NCBI RefSeq assembly: GCF_012927105.1
Contig: NZ_JABBFV010000023.1
Span: 1 to 64,000, forward strand
Source of the DNA: Sphingobium psychrophilum
GTDB taxonomy: Bacteria > Pseudomonadota > Alphaproteobacteria > Sphingomonadales > Sphingomonadaceae
Length of the DNA stretch: 64,000 bases
Direction: 5' to 3'
Each line of letters starts with the position of its first letter. The stretch's first letter is position 1. Shown piece by piece: positions 1 to 9,200 of this stretch. The translations under genes were made by a program, and so were the position numbers. The notes beneath the pieces were generated by a model, which saw nothing but the letters and a program-made list of their open reading frames with translations, ran no database searches and was not told the DNA's origin.

Positions 1-226
1 CCGCCAGTCAGAGGCAAAATGTTGTTAGCACATCCGATTTTGCCGCGAAACTCACCCCAAGCAAAATCAGATACTTACGATCTCGCGTTCCCCGCGTGTT
101 CCGCCAGCACTGTTCAACTTGGGTTAGATTGACAGGCTGCGAGGTCGGCGGCCGCCCAACTTTCCTCGAGAGTGTAAGCCAAGTGAAGGCAGCAGTAAAT
201 TTCGCCGCTGCCCCCGATTTCGCCTG

Positions 227-1522
227 TCAAATGTCCAACGATGGTTTGACACTCGAGCCCTCTGGTGGTGAAGGGATTCGCTCCCGAGGGGCGTCGAGTA
301 GCTGCTCAATACCTGCCTTTTTTGCAATCCTTAATATCTCATTCTCCCACGCTAAGAATGCGCTACGCTTTTCATTATCATGATCGTAAAGGTCGTAAAC
401 TTTATCGAGTCCAGTTTTTGAATGGTTCAGCATAGCTTCTGCTGTTTCATAATCAATTCCAACTCTTTTAGTATTTGACCTAAATGTTCTTCTCAAATCA
501 TGCAGAGTGAACATTGGTACATTCTGACATCCAACAGTGGACATTTTCCCTATTATGCGTCGGAGTGTGGCGCTCCAATCATTTTTTCTAGGCCCAGCGA
601 TTTTTTCTGAAGGGAAAACCCACTCTGCGTCCATATCGACTTCTGCTAGAAACAGCTTCAGACCCCATGGCCCGAGCGGAATCTTGTGTTCTTTTGCATT
701 CTTCGTTCGCCCTCCAGGAATGATCCACACATCGTCCTGAAGTTCGTCAAATCGCGCATACTCAAGTTCGGATCGACGAACTGCTGTGAGCAGATACAGC
801 AATATTGCGCGTCGCAAGTATTCTGCTTCATCCGAAATCGAATGGAGAAGCCATTCTATTTCGTCTAGATTCAATATTCTGCTTTTAGGATACTCAGGAA
901 CCTGCAGATCGCCAAGTCGACAAGCGGGATCTTTCTCAAGTCCAATCTCAAGCCCCCTGAGCGAGGAAGCCCATCTAAAAAATACCCTAACTTCTGATAT
1001 AACTCTATTAGATTGAATTTTTGCTGTTAATTGAACATCTTTAATAATTCTTATCAGTTGATCCTCTGTTATATTATATATTATTTGAGATCCGATCTTC
1101 GGTTTGATATATTTTTCGTAGCGCCAAATCTTGTCGTCTATAGTGACTGGTTTGCACAGCCGAGCCCTTTTCAGGTGCCGACCCTCTCTGACCGCAGTCA
1201 TGTACAGAACATGGGCCCGATTTACCGTCATGCTTTCCCTAAGGTTTTTCTCCTTCTCAATCTCTCGGGGATCGACTCCGGCATCGATTTGTTGGTTGAG
1301 CATAGCCGCGGCCTCGCGAGCCTGAGCAATTGAGACATGCGGGTACAGTCCTAATGTGCGCCTCAAAAACAGACGCTTGAACGGCAGCCATCGCATATAC
1401 TTCCAAGCCAATTTTCCGCTCGATAGCACCTTTACCGATAGACCTAGAGAAAGGGGATCATTCAGACTCCCGTTTCTCAGAGAATCGATGAGCGAGGGAG
1501 AGAAACCAGTCTTAGCTTTCAT
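227..1522 (-). CDS. Tyrosine recombinase (phage/island integrase, DUF4102-type N-terminus)
   Basis: Site-specific recombinase of 431 aa that would integrate and excise a prophage or genomic island. The N-terminal ~90 residues have the arm-binding layout of P4-like integrases (TLGLYPHVSIAQAREAA followed by AGVDP). The catalytic set is visible: Arg249 in TAVRRSEL, Lys near 274-277, HDLRRT with His341 and Arg344, His367 in LNHS, and nucleophile Tyr376 in KVYDLYD. The gene is clearly more AT-rich than everything to its right, a sign of transfer. It lies at the left edge, so the rest of the element probably lies further left. No cargo gene or tRNA attachment site is visible. Intact, so it may still be active. 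Confidence 0.93.
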   Translation of the reverse strand: MKAKTGFSPSLIDSLRNGSLNDPLSLGLSVKVLSSGKLAWKYMRWLPFKRLFLRRTLGLYPHVSIAQAREAAAMLNQQIDAGVDPREIEKEKNLRESMTVNRAHVLYMTAVREGRHLKRARLCKPVTIDDKIWRYEKYIKPKIGSQIIYNITEDQLIRIIKDVQLTAKIQSNRVISEVRVFFRWASSLRGLEIGLEKDPACRLGDLQVPEYPKSRILNLDEIEWLLHSISDEAEYLRRAILLYLLTAVRRSELEYARFDELQDDVWIIPGGRTKNAKEHKIPLGPWGLKLFLAEVDMDAEWVFPSEKIAGPRKNDWSATLRRIIGKMSTVGCQNVPMFTLHDLRRTFRSNTKRVGIDYETAEAMLNHSKTGLDKVYDLYDHDNEKRSAFLAWENEILRIAKKAGIEQLLDAPRERIPSPPEGSSVKPSLDI

Positions 1523-1559
1523 CTGTTGGCACCTTCACGGCGTGGCCACAGAGGATAAT

Positions 1560-1581
1560 CGCGATAAAAACCGCGATAAAA
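1560..1581. repeat. Two direct repeats CGCGATAAAA upstream of the integrase
   Basis: CGCGATAAAA occurs at 1560-1569 and again at 1572-1581, a 12-bp period, about 40 bp upstream of the integrase start. Short tandem repeats next to an integrase are typical of recombinase arm-type sites or of binding sites for an excisionase or autorepressor. That role is inferred; the repeat itself is read directly. Confidence 0.5.
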
Positions 1582-1596
1582 GGGGTGTCCAAACTC

Positions 1597-1624
1597 GCCT
1601 AGCCGAGACTAGCTCGGTCTAGGC
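1597..1624. promoter_or_regulatory. Imperfect dyad GCCTAGCCGAG/CTCGGTCTAGGC
   Basis: The arms GCCTAGCCGAG and CTCGGTCTAGGC are complementary apart from one unpaired base and are separated by ACTAG. The dyad sits between the integrase promoter region and the first host gene. It could be an operator, a core attachment site or a terminator (no T-run follows). I cannot choose between these. Confidence 0.35.
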
Positions 1625-1833
1625 ATCCAGTCTTCACAATCCCATCTAACCCACTGCAGTCACGCCCTATTTGAGAATCTGGCCAGCAATTCCGTAGCTT
1701 ATCCCCAATGTGTCATGCCGATTCTGTATGAATTCGTATGCGTAGCTTGCCCTGCCCACCACGCCATGCGAGCGGTCACGGTTTGATGCAGGCGGGCGAC
1801 AGGCCGGCCGCGTCGCGACGGGAAGGGATGGGC

Positions 1834-3309
1834 ATGGACAAGCCGAAACAGGGCTTTGCCGGATTGTGGAATATCAGCTTCGGCTTTTTCGGCATCCAGA
1901 TCGGCTTCGCGCTGCAAAACGCCAATATGAGCCGGGTCTTCCAGTCGCTTGGTTCCAGCATCGACGATCTGTCCGCTCTATGGGTCGCCGCCCCGCTGAC
2001 CGGATTGCTGGTCCAGCCGATCGTCGGGCATCTTTCCGATCGAACCTGGCTCGGCCGTCTCGGCCGCCGCCGCCCTTATTTTCTGGCGGGCGCGACCCTC
2101 TCCGCGCTGGCGTTGCTGGGGATGCCACAGAGTGACGGGCTGCTGATGGCCGCGTTGCTGCTATGGATGCTCGACGCCAGCCTCAATATCTCGATGGAGC
2201 CGTTCCGCGCCTTTGTCGGCGATATGCTGCGCAAGGACCAGCATATCATCGGCTATGCGGTGCAAACCGCCTTCATCGGCGCGGGCGCGGTGGTGGGATC
2301 GCTCTTCCCCTATATGCTCGACCATCTGGGGGTCCCCAACGTCGCGGCGGCGGGGCAGGTGCCCGATACCGTCCGCTACAGCTTCTGGGCGGGGGGCGCA
2401 GCGTTGCTGGCCGCGGTGCTCTGGACGGTGTTGACGACGCGCGAATATACGCCGGACCAGATGCGCGCCTTTGCCGATGCTGACGACGCAGCCGCCACGG
2501 CGCCCGATCTGGCAGGCCGCGCCATCGGCCCCTGCTTTGCCTGGATTGGTGTCGGCGCGGTTATCGCTCTGTTCGTCGCGCTTTGGGCGATGGAAAAGGA
2601 AGTCTATCTGCTCGCCGGGCTTCTAACGGGCTACGGCCTGGCCCGCCTGATCGCGATCCTGCTGGCCCGTGCGGGACGAAGCGCGCACATGCTGGCGCAT
2701 ATCGTCGCCGATATCGGCGGCATGCCGCCGATCATGCGACAGCTGGCATGGATCCAGTTCTTCAGTTGGTCGGCGCTCTTCATCATGTGGATTCACACCA
2801 CGCCGGTCGTCGCCCAATATATGTTCGGGTCGGCCGATCCCGCCAGCGCCGCCTATCAGGCTGGTGGCAACTGGGTCGGGGTGCTCTTCTCGGTCTATAA
2901 CGGCGTCGCCGCAGTCGCTGCCTTGACGCTTCTGCCCTGGGTGGCGGCGCGGATCGGTAAGGCGCGAACCCATGCTTTGTGCCTAGTCGCGGGCGCGGCG
3001 GGCTTCGGCAGCTTCCTGGTCGTGCGCGATCCCGACCTGCTGCTGTTGAGCGAAGTAGGCATCGGCATCGCCTGGGCCTCCATTCTCGCCATGCCCTATG
3101 CCATGCTCGCCTCCAGCCTGCCGCAGGCGAAGTTGGGGGTCTATATGGGCGTGTTCAACATCTTCGTGGTGTTGCCGCAATTGCTGGTGGCGACAGCTAT
3201 GGGATCGATCATGAAGGCTTTCTTCCCCGGTGACCCAATCTGGACCATGGCCTTCGCGGCAGCCACGCTATTGCTGGCAGCGCTGGCGACGCTGCGAATC
3301 AGGGCGTGA
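1834..3309 (+). CDS. MFS transporter, glycoside/sugar cation-symporter (SLC45/GPH-like)
   Basis: Inner-membrane transporter of 491 aa with about 12 hydrophobic segments. The start GLWNISFGFFGIQIGFALQ, then QPIVGHLSDRTW and GRRRPY, is the pattern of sucrose/maltose-type MFS permeases found in sphingomonads and xanthomonads. The ATG at 1834 is chosen because GGAAGG lies 7 bp upstream; the reading frame stays open upstream to 1738 but lacks a better ribosome site. No glycosidase lies next to it, so the substrate cannot be deduced from context. It is a single gene, and the next strong terminator on this strand is at 3515-3543. Confidence 0.85.
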   Translation: MDKPKQGFAGLWNISFGFFGIQIGFALQNANMSRVFQSLGSSIDDLSALWVAAPLTGLLVQPIVGHLSDRTWLGRLGRRRPYFLAGATLSALALLGMPQSDGLLMAALLLWMLDASLNISMEPFRAFVGDMLRKDQHIIGYAVQTAFIGAGAVVGSLFPYMLDHLGVPNVAAAGQVPDTVRYSFWAGGAALLAAVLWTVLTTREYTPDQMRAFADADDAAATAPDLAGRAIGPCFAWIGVGAVIALFVALWAMEKEVYLLAGLLTGYGLARLIAILLARAGRSAHMLAHIVADIGGMPPIMRQLAWIQFFSWSALFIMWIHTTPVVAQYMFGSADPASAAYQAGGNWVGVLFSVYNGVAAVAALTLLPWVAARIGKARTHALCLVAGAAGFGSFLVVRDPDLLLLSEVGIGIAWASILAMPYAMLASSLPQAKLGVYMGVFNIFVVLPQLLVATAMGSIMKAFFPGDPIWTMAFAAATLLLAALATLRIRA

Positions 3310-3439
3310 GCCGACGCAGCGATTCGGGCGTCCTGTGGCGGCGGCAACCACCCTAATTTGGTCCGACCATAATAAGGTCTTCCCCTACGGAAAGCGTTGC
3401 GTATCGCTACGGATGCAATTTTTGCAATCGCAAAGCAGT

Positions 3440-3543
3440 CGTTCGCACTTGCGGCAACTCACCGGTTGGTACACAAAGATCGTGCCTTTCAGGCATCCTC
3501 TCCTAAAACTTTACGGGCTGGTCTTCGGATCGGCCCTTTTTTT
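3440..3543 (+). ncRNA. Candidate small RNA with CU-rich linker and UUCG-capped terminator
   Basis: The stretch 3310-3510 has no coding gene on the plus strand but ends in a very good intrinsic terminator. Just before it is a small hairpin (TGCCT 3483-3487, loop TTC, AGGCA 3491-3495) and then the unpaired pyrimidine-rich segment TCCTCTCCTAAAACTTTA. A small hairpin, an anti-Shine-Dalgarno-like CU linker and a terminator is the layout of several alphaproteobacterial trans-acting small RNAs. The 5' end given is approximate; further short repeats (TTTGC/GCAAA around 3420-3436) may belong to it. It could instead be the 3' UTR of the upstream transporter. Confidence 0.5.
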
Positions 3544-3768
3544 GTCGTCTTCGGACTGCGTGTCGTCCAGACCCTGCGGCATCGTCCAGGCGATGCCCTC
3601 GTCCAGATAGGCTTCCAGCTCGCGCCAATGCCGGTCCCATCCCGGCCCGCGGCGGGCGGGGGGCACTTCCTGCTCCACCATCAGCCGCGCGCGGCGCACT
3701 GGGTTGGAGGGTCGCTGCTCCATCCGCACCACGATATCGCGCACATCCTGGGGCCGGTCCTTGCTCAT
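3511..3768 (-). CDS. Small hypothetical protein (85 aa)
   Basis: Begins MSKDRPQDVRDIVVRMEQRP and ends KKRADPKTSP. The ATG at 3768 is preceded by GGAGGAG at good spacing, which supports a real gene; the reading frame upstream of it has no comparable signal. The protein is hydrophilic, rich in Arg and acidic residues, with no membrane segment or signal peptide. I do not recognise the family. Its last codons lie opposite the terminator of the plus-strand small RNA candidate, so the KKRADP tail is partly dictated by that T-run. Confidence 0.6.
   Translation of the reverse strand: MSKDRPQDVRDIVVRMEQRPSNPVRRARLMVEQEVPPARRGPGWDRHWRELEAYLDEGIAWTMPQGLDDTQSEDDKKRADPKTSP
3515..3543 (+). terminator. Intrinsic terminator, 9-bp stem with TTCG loop and T7
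   Basis: GGGCTGGTC (3515-3523), loop TTCG, GATCGGCCC (3528-3536) pair over nine positions including two G-U wobbles. Seven T follow at 3537-3543. This is the best intrinsic terminator in the window and fixes the direction as plus. It overlaps the last codons of the small minus-strand gene at 3511-3768. Confidence 0.85.
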
Positions 3769-3895
3769 ATGCTCCTCCACGGGGCATCCCGCCCGGTCGC
3801 CGCCTTTGGCCCGGAAGGCGGCGGACAGGCAATGACCTTGTGACGTGCGGTGCAACGAATATTGTCTATTTGTCATCCTTCCGTCATAAAGCGCC

Positions 3896-4588
3896 ATGTC
3901 ATTGCCTTCCGGCCAATCGGCCCCACCCATCGCCCGTATCCAACAGAATATTCTCGCCGTAGCAGAAAGGCGCCTGCTCAACTGGCTGTGCGCGCATATG
4001 CCGCGCTGGGTCACGCCAGACATGCTCACCGCGCTGGGCATGGTCGGCGCCTTCGCTATTTTCGCGGGTTATGCCGCCAGCAATTGGGGCGTCGACTGGC
4101 TGTGGCTGGCGATCGCGGGCTATGCGCTGCAATGGTTCGGCGATTCCCTGGACGGCAGCCTGGCCCGGTTCCGCCATATCGAGCGGCCGTCTTATGGCTA
4201 TTTCATAGACCATAGCTGCGATGGTCTGGCGACCCTGTTGATCCTCGCCGGCATGGGGGCCAGTCCCTATATTCGCATGGACGTCGCGCTGGTGGCGCTG
4301 GCCGGCTATCTGCTGCTGTCGATCCACGCTTACCTGTCGGCGCGGGTATTGGGGGAGTTCAAACTATCCTATCTTGCCGCCGGACCCACTGAATTGCGGC
4401 TGCTGCTGATCGGCCTGACGATCGCGATGATGTTGTTGGGCTATGCCCCCGGCTGGTTCGGTGCGGTCTCGGGGTTCGATCTGTTCGTGGGCGTGATCGG
4501 CGCCATCCTGGTGCTGCTGTTCATCGGCCAGACGCTGACGACGGCCAAGCGGCTGGCATTGGCGGAACGGCCGAGCGGAACGCGCTAA
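3896..4588 (+). CDS. CDP-alcohol phosphatidyltransferase family protein
   Basis: Integral membrane enzyme of 230 aa that joins a CDP-linked lipid or alcohol to a second alcohol in phospholipid synthesis. The family signature D-x2-DG-x2-AR-x8-G-x3-D-x3-D is complete at residues 83-109 (GDSLDGSLAR, then GYFIDHSCD). About six membrane segments follow the usual pattern. The exact acceptor (glycerol-phosphate, inositol-phosphate, choline and so on) cannot be read from the sequence. The gene stands alone, followed by a hairpin region at 4602-4640. Confidence 0.88.
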   Translation: MSLPSGQSAPPIARIQQNILAVAERRLLNWLCAHMPRWVTPDMLTALGMVGAFAIFAGYAASNWGVDWLWLAIAGYALQWFGDSLDGSLARFRHIERPSYGYFIDHSCDGLATLLILAGMGASPYIRMDVALVALAGYLLLSIHAYLSARVLGEFKLSYLAAGPTELRLLLIGLTIAMMLLGYAPGWFGAVSGFDLFVGVIGAILVLLFIGQTLTTAKRLALAERPSGTR

Positions 4589-4601
4589 CTCATCATGTGG
4601 T

Positions 4602-4640
4602 AAAGGCCGGGAGCCGGCTTTGGATAAGCCAGTCGGCTCC
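4602..4640 (+). terminator. Two mutually exclusive hairpins after the CDP-alcohol transferase gene
   Basis: Hairpin 1 is AAAGGCCGG-GAG-CCGGCTTT (4602-4621). Hairpin 2 pairs GGAGCCG (4610-4616) with CGGCTCC (4634-4640), with GCTT/AAGC pairing inside. They share bases and cannot form together. They begin 14 bp after the stop, in a region between convergent genes, so termination is the simplest role. The T-run is weak. The rest of 4641-4886 shows no gene. Confidence 0.45.
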
Positions 4641-4886
4641 ACCTAAACCGATTGAGTGCTGCGCATCCCAAGCTGCCCCCGTCAGGGTCGGCGCGGTCTA
4701 TGGTCGCGCGCGCCGCAGCGCGAGATTAACTGGTTCAGACGCACTTCATCCTGCGCGCCCGACGCAAATAATTGGCAGAGCCAATCCAGACACCTTGCCA
4801 ATAACAGCATGGTTCCTCTCCCTTATTATCCCGGCATGATAACAGATTCGCGCCGCAGGAGAAGGGGGAGAAATCGCAGTGTCGGG

Positions 4887-6254
4887 TTACTGATCCGCCC
4901 CGACGACGCGATAAAGCAGCACGCGGTTGCTGACCAGCGCGAGGTCGGTGGCGATGGCCGACTGCTGCGCGCTGTAAAGGGTGCGCTGGCTGGTCAGTGC
5001 GGTCAGGAATGTGTCGATCCCCGACCGATAGCGCTGATCCGCCAGGTCAAAGGCGCGCTGGCTGGCGATCACCAGCCGACGTTGCGCCGCCTGCTGCGCA
5101 TCGATCGTCCCCTCGCGCGCCAGTCCGTCGGCGACTTCGCGGAAGGCGGTCTGCACCGCCTTTTCATATTGGGCGACAGAGAGGTCGCGCTGCGCCTTGC
5201 TATACTCCAGATTCCCGCGGTTCGGGCCGCCGAAGATCGGCAGGCTGGCGGACGGGCTGGCCGACCAGGCAAAGCCGTTGCCGGTGAAGAGCGAGGACAG
5301 AGCCGAACTCGCCACGCCGATCGCCGATGTCAGGCTGATCGTGGGGAACATCGCCGCGCGCGCCGCGCCGATATCTGCATTGGCGGCCTTGAGCTGATGT
5401 TCCGCCTGTAGCACGTCGGGCCGCTGGAGCAGCACGTCCGATGACAGGCCGGCCGGCACCTTCGCCACGCCCGCGATCAGGCTGTCGAGCGAGGCGGGCA
5501 GCAACGCCTGCTCCACCGGCGCGCCCACCAGCAGGTCGAGCGCGTTACGATCCTGCGCGACCTGCGTGACGGTGGCGGCGACGTCGGACGCTGCCTGCTC
5601 GACCGTCGTTTCGGCCTGATGGACGTCGAGCTTTCCGATCAAACCGGCGGCATTAAGCCGGCGGGTGATGTCCAGCGTGCGCTGGGCGCTCGCCTGGGTC
5701 TGGCGCGAAACCGCCAGCAGTTCCTGATCGGCGGCCAGCGTCGCATAAGCGGTCGCCGTTTCGGCGATCAGTGCGATCCGTGTCGACCGCGCGCCTTCCT
5801 CGGTCGCCAGATAGGTTTCCAGCGCCGACTGGGTCAGGCTGCGCACCCGGCCGAACAGGTCGATCTCGAACGCGCTGAAACCGATGTCGGCGCTGTAACT
5901 ATTCTGCCGATTGTCATTCTGTCGGGTGAAGCTGGCCCCGCCGTCGGCCGTGACGGTCGGCAACTGGGCGGCGCGTTGCACCTTATATTGCGCCCGCGCC
6001 GACTGGATGTTGGCGATCGCGGCGCGCAGGTCGCGATTGTTCGCCAGCGCGCGCTCGATCACGTTGCGCAGCTTTGCGTCGCCGACCAGTTCGGTCCAGG
6101 CCAGGCCTGCTTTTTGCCCCGCTTGGCCCGGCGCATAGGCCTCGCCGATCGGCAGGGCGGCGGGCACGGGCGCGGCCGGTCGCACATAGGTCGGCGCCAT
6201 GTTGCACCCGGCCAACGCCAGCAGCGATACGGCTGACAGTGATAGGCGGATCAT
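4887..6254 (-). CDS. RND efflux outer-membrane lipoprotein channel (OprM/NodT family)
   Basis: Trimeric outer-membrane exit duct of a tripartite drug efflux pump, 455 aa. The N-terminus MIRLSLSAVSLLALAGCNMAP is a lipoprotein signal with a lipobox ending at Cys17. Two repeated OEP domains follow, with typical features such as LRAAIANIQSARAQYKVQRA, FEIDLFGR, LLQRPDVLQAEHQLKAANA and YSKAQRDLSVAQYEKAVQTA. Start overlaps the stop of the RND gene by 4 bp, so it is translationally coupled as the last gene of the operon. Confidence 0.95.
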   Translation of the reverse strand: MIRLSLSAVSLLALAGCNMAPTYVRPAAPVPAALPIGEAYAPGQAGQKAGLAWTELVGDAKLRNVIERALANNRDLRAAIANIQSARAQYKVQRAAQLPTVTADGGASFTRQNDNRQNSYSADIGFSAFEIDLFGRVRSLTQSALETYLATEEGARSTRIALIAETATAYATLAADQELLAVSRQTQASAQRTLDITRRLNAAGLIGKLDVHQAETTVEQAASDVAATVTQVAQDRNALDLLVGAPVEQALLPASLDSLIAGVAKVPAGLSSDVLLQRPDVLQAEHQLKAANADIGAARAAMFPTISLTSAIGVASSALSSLFTGNGFAWSASPSASLPIFGGPNRGNLEYSKAQRDLSVAQYEKAVQTAFREVADGLAREGTIDAQQAAQRRLVIASQRAFDLADQRYRSGIDTFLTALTSQRTLYSAQQSAIATDLALVSNRVLLYRVVGADQ

Positions 6255-9200
6255 GCCGGGACTCCTGCGTCGGGTGCCGGGGCCGGCGGCGCGGCATTGT
6301 TTTTACCGGCGAACAGGCCCGCAATCGTGACGAAGAACAGCGGCACGTAGAATATCGCCAGCACCGTTGCAGTCGTCATGCCGCCGACGACTGCCGTGCC
6401 GATGGCAACGCGGCTCTGTGCGCCTGCACCCGTCGCGATCGCCAGCGGAATGACGCCGGCGATGAAGGCGAGGCTGGTCATCAGGATCGGACGGAAGCGC
6501 AGCCGCGCGGCCTCCAGCGCCGCGGTCAGCGGATCCTTGCCCTGCTTGTGCGCCAATTCGGCAAACTCGACGATCAGGATCGCGTTCTTGGCTGCCAGCC
6601 CCATGGTGGTCAGCAAGCCGACCTGGAAGAAGATATTATTCTCCAGCCCGCGCGCCCACACCGCGATCACCGCGCCGACCAGGCCGAGCGGGATGACCAG
6701 CAGCACCGCCAATGGGATCGACCAGCTTTCATAGAGCGCAGCAAGGCAGAGGAACACGACCAGCACCGACAGGCCATAGAGCAGGGGCGCCTGTCCGCCG
6801 GACAATTGCTCCTGATAGGACAGGCCGCTCCACGCATAGCTGGTGCCGGCGGGCAGTTGCTTTTGCAACTCGACCATCCGGTCCATCGCGTCGCCCGAAC
6901 TGGCGCCGCTCCCGGCCTGGCCCTGAATTTCGAACGACGACAGGCCATTGAAGCGTGCCATGGTACTAGGTCCCATCGTCCAATGCGTCGTCGCAAAGGC
7001 GGAGAAGGGCACCATTTGGCCCGTGCTGCTGGACCGCACCATCCAATTGTCGATGTCCGTCGGCAACGCGCGATAGGCGGCATCTGCCTGCATGTAGACG
7101 CGCTTGACCCGGCCGCGATCGACGAAATCGTTGATATAGGTGCTGCCCCAGGCGGAACTGAGCACATCGTCCACATCGCTCTGCGTCAGGCCCAGCACGG
7201 CCAATTTCTCATTGTCGATATCGACCTTGAGCTGTGGCGTATCCTCCAGCGATGCGGCGCGCACGCCTGCCAGCACGGGGTCTTTGGACGCCGCGTCGAT
7301 CAACTGATCGCGCAATTCAAGGAAGCGCGCGCGGCTGAGGCTGCCATTGTTGAGCAATTCGAAGGTGAAGCCGTTCGATTGGCCGAGGCCCCGGATGGCG
7401 GGCGGCGTCATGCCCAGCACCTTGGCGTCGCGGATCGCCGCCAATTCTTTGGTCGCGCGTCCGGCAATGGTCCCGGCCGTGTTCGCCGTCCCCTTGCGCT
7501 CATCCCATGGCGCCAGGTTGATGAAGCCCTGCCCGACATTCTCGCCCTGACCCTGGAAGCTGAACCCGGTCATGATGAAGGCGTAGGCGACATTGTCCTT
7601 CTCATCGTTCAGGAAATAATTCTGCACCTGATCGATGACGGCGTTGGTCCGGCTGGATTTGGCGCCGGCGGGCAGGGTAACCTGCACCATCACCTGGCCC
7701 TGGTCCTCGACCGGCAGGAAGCTGGACGGCAAGCGGACGAAGATGATCACCAGCAGCGCCAGCACCACGACATACAGGCCCCAGAACAGCTTGCGCCGAC
7801 CCAGCATCTGCTGCGTGCGACGGACATAGCCGTTCGTCAGCTTCTCAAACCAGCGGTTGAACTTGCCGGCCCAGCCCTTATCGCGATGCTCTTCGCTCGC
7901 GGATTTGAGGATGGTGGCGCAAAGCGCTGGCGAGAGGATGAGCGCAACCACCACCGACAGCATCATCGATGACACGATGGTTATGGAAAACTGGCGATAG
8001 ATGACGCCGGTCGATCCACCGAAAAAGGCCATGGGCAGCAGCACCGCCGACAGGACCAGGGCGATGCCGACCAGCGCGCTGCCGATCTCCTCCATCGACT
8101 TGATCGTCGCCTCGCGCGGGGAAAGCCCTTCCTCCTCCATTATGCGCTCGACATTTTCGACCACGACGATCGCGTCGTCGACCAGCAGACCGATGGACAG
8201 CACCATGCCGAACAGGGTCAGCGTGTTGATGGAATAGCCGAACAGGGCAAGAATGCCGAATGTGCCCAGCAACACCACCGGCACCGCGATGGCGGGGATC
8301 AGCGTCGCGCGCCAACTCTGCAGGAAGACGAACATCACCACGACGACCAGCGCCACCGCTTCGATTAGCGTCTTGATGACCTCCTCGACCGATAGCTGAA
8401 TGAAGGGCGTGGTGTCGCGCGGATAGACGACCTTGTATCCGGGGGGCAGGCTGCCGGACAGTTCGGCGACCTTGGCCTTGACCAGTTCGGCGGTCTTGAG
8501 CGCATCGGCGCCCGGCGCGAGTTGCAGCGCGACGCCGGATGCGGGATGGCCGTTCAGCCGCGCCGCAGTTGTATAGCTTTCATTGCCCAGTTCGACCCGC
8601 GCCACGTCGGACAGATGGACGATCGATCCGTCGGTCTGGGTCTTGACGATGATGTTGCGGAATTGTTCGGGCGTTTGCAACCGCGCACGCGCCGTTACCG
8701 TCGCGTTGATCTGCTGCCCGGCGGGCGCTGGATCGGCGCCGATCTGGCCGGCCGACACTTCGACATTCTGCGCCGCAATTGCGTTCTGTACGTCGGACGG
8801 CATCAATTTGACGGCGGCCAGCTTATAGGGGTCCAGCCACACCCGCATCGCATATTGCGACCCGAATATCTGGGTCGCGCCGATGCCGTCGATGCGCGCG
8901 ATCGGGTCCTGGAAATTATTCACCAGATAATCGGCGATATCCGCCTGCGTCGCCGTGTCCGTCTCGTCATACAAGCCGACCAGCATCAGGAAGTCGGTCT
9001 GCTGCTTGGTGACGGACAGGCCCTGCTGCTGCACCGCATTGGGCAGGCGGCTCAGCGCCTGCTGCACCCGGTTCTGCACCTGCACCTGCGCGGTGTCGGG
9101 GTTGGTGCCCTTCTGGAAGGTGACGGTGATCGACGCACGCCCCGTTGCGGAGGACGAGGAGGAAAAATACATCAATCCGTCGATGCCGGTCAGCTGCTGT

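Noticed and set aside
1..226. tRNA or attachment site at the left edge
   Set aside because: No tRNA-like arms or T-loop sequence could be found in this stretch.
6074..7972. 632-codon open frame antisense to the RND/OMF genes
   Set aside because: Protein is Arg/His/Gln-rich without family motifs; it mirrors the codon bias of the strong RND gene on the other strand.
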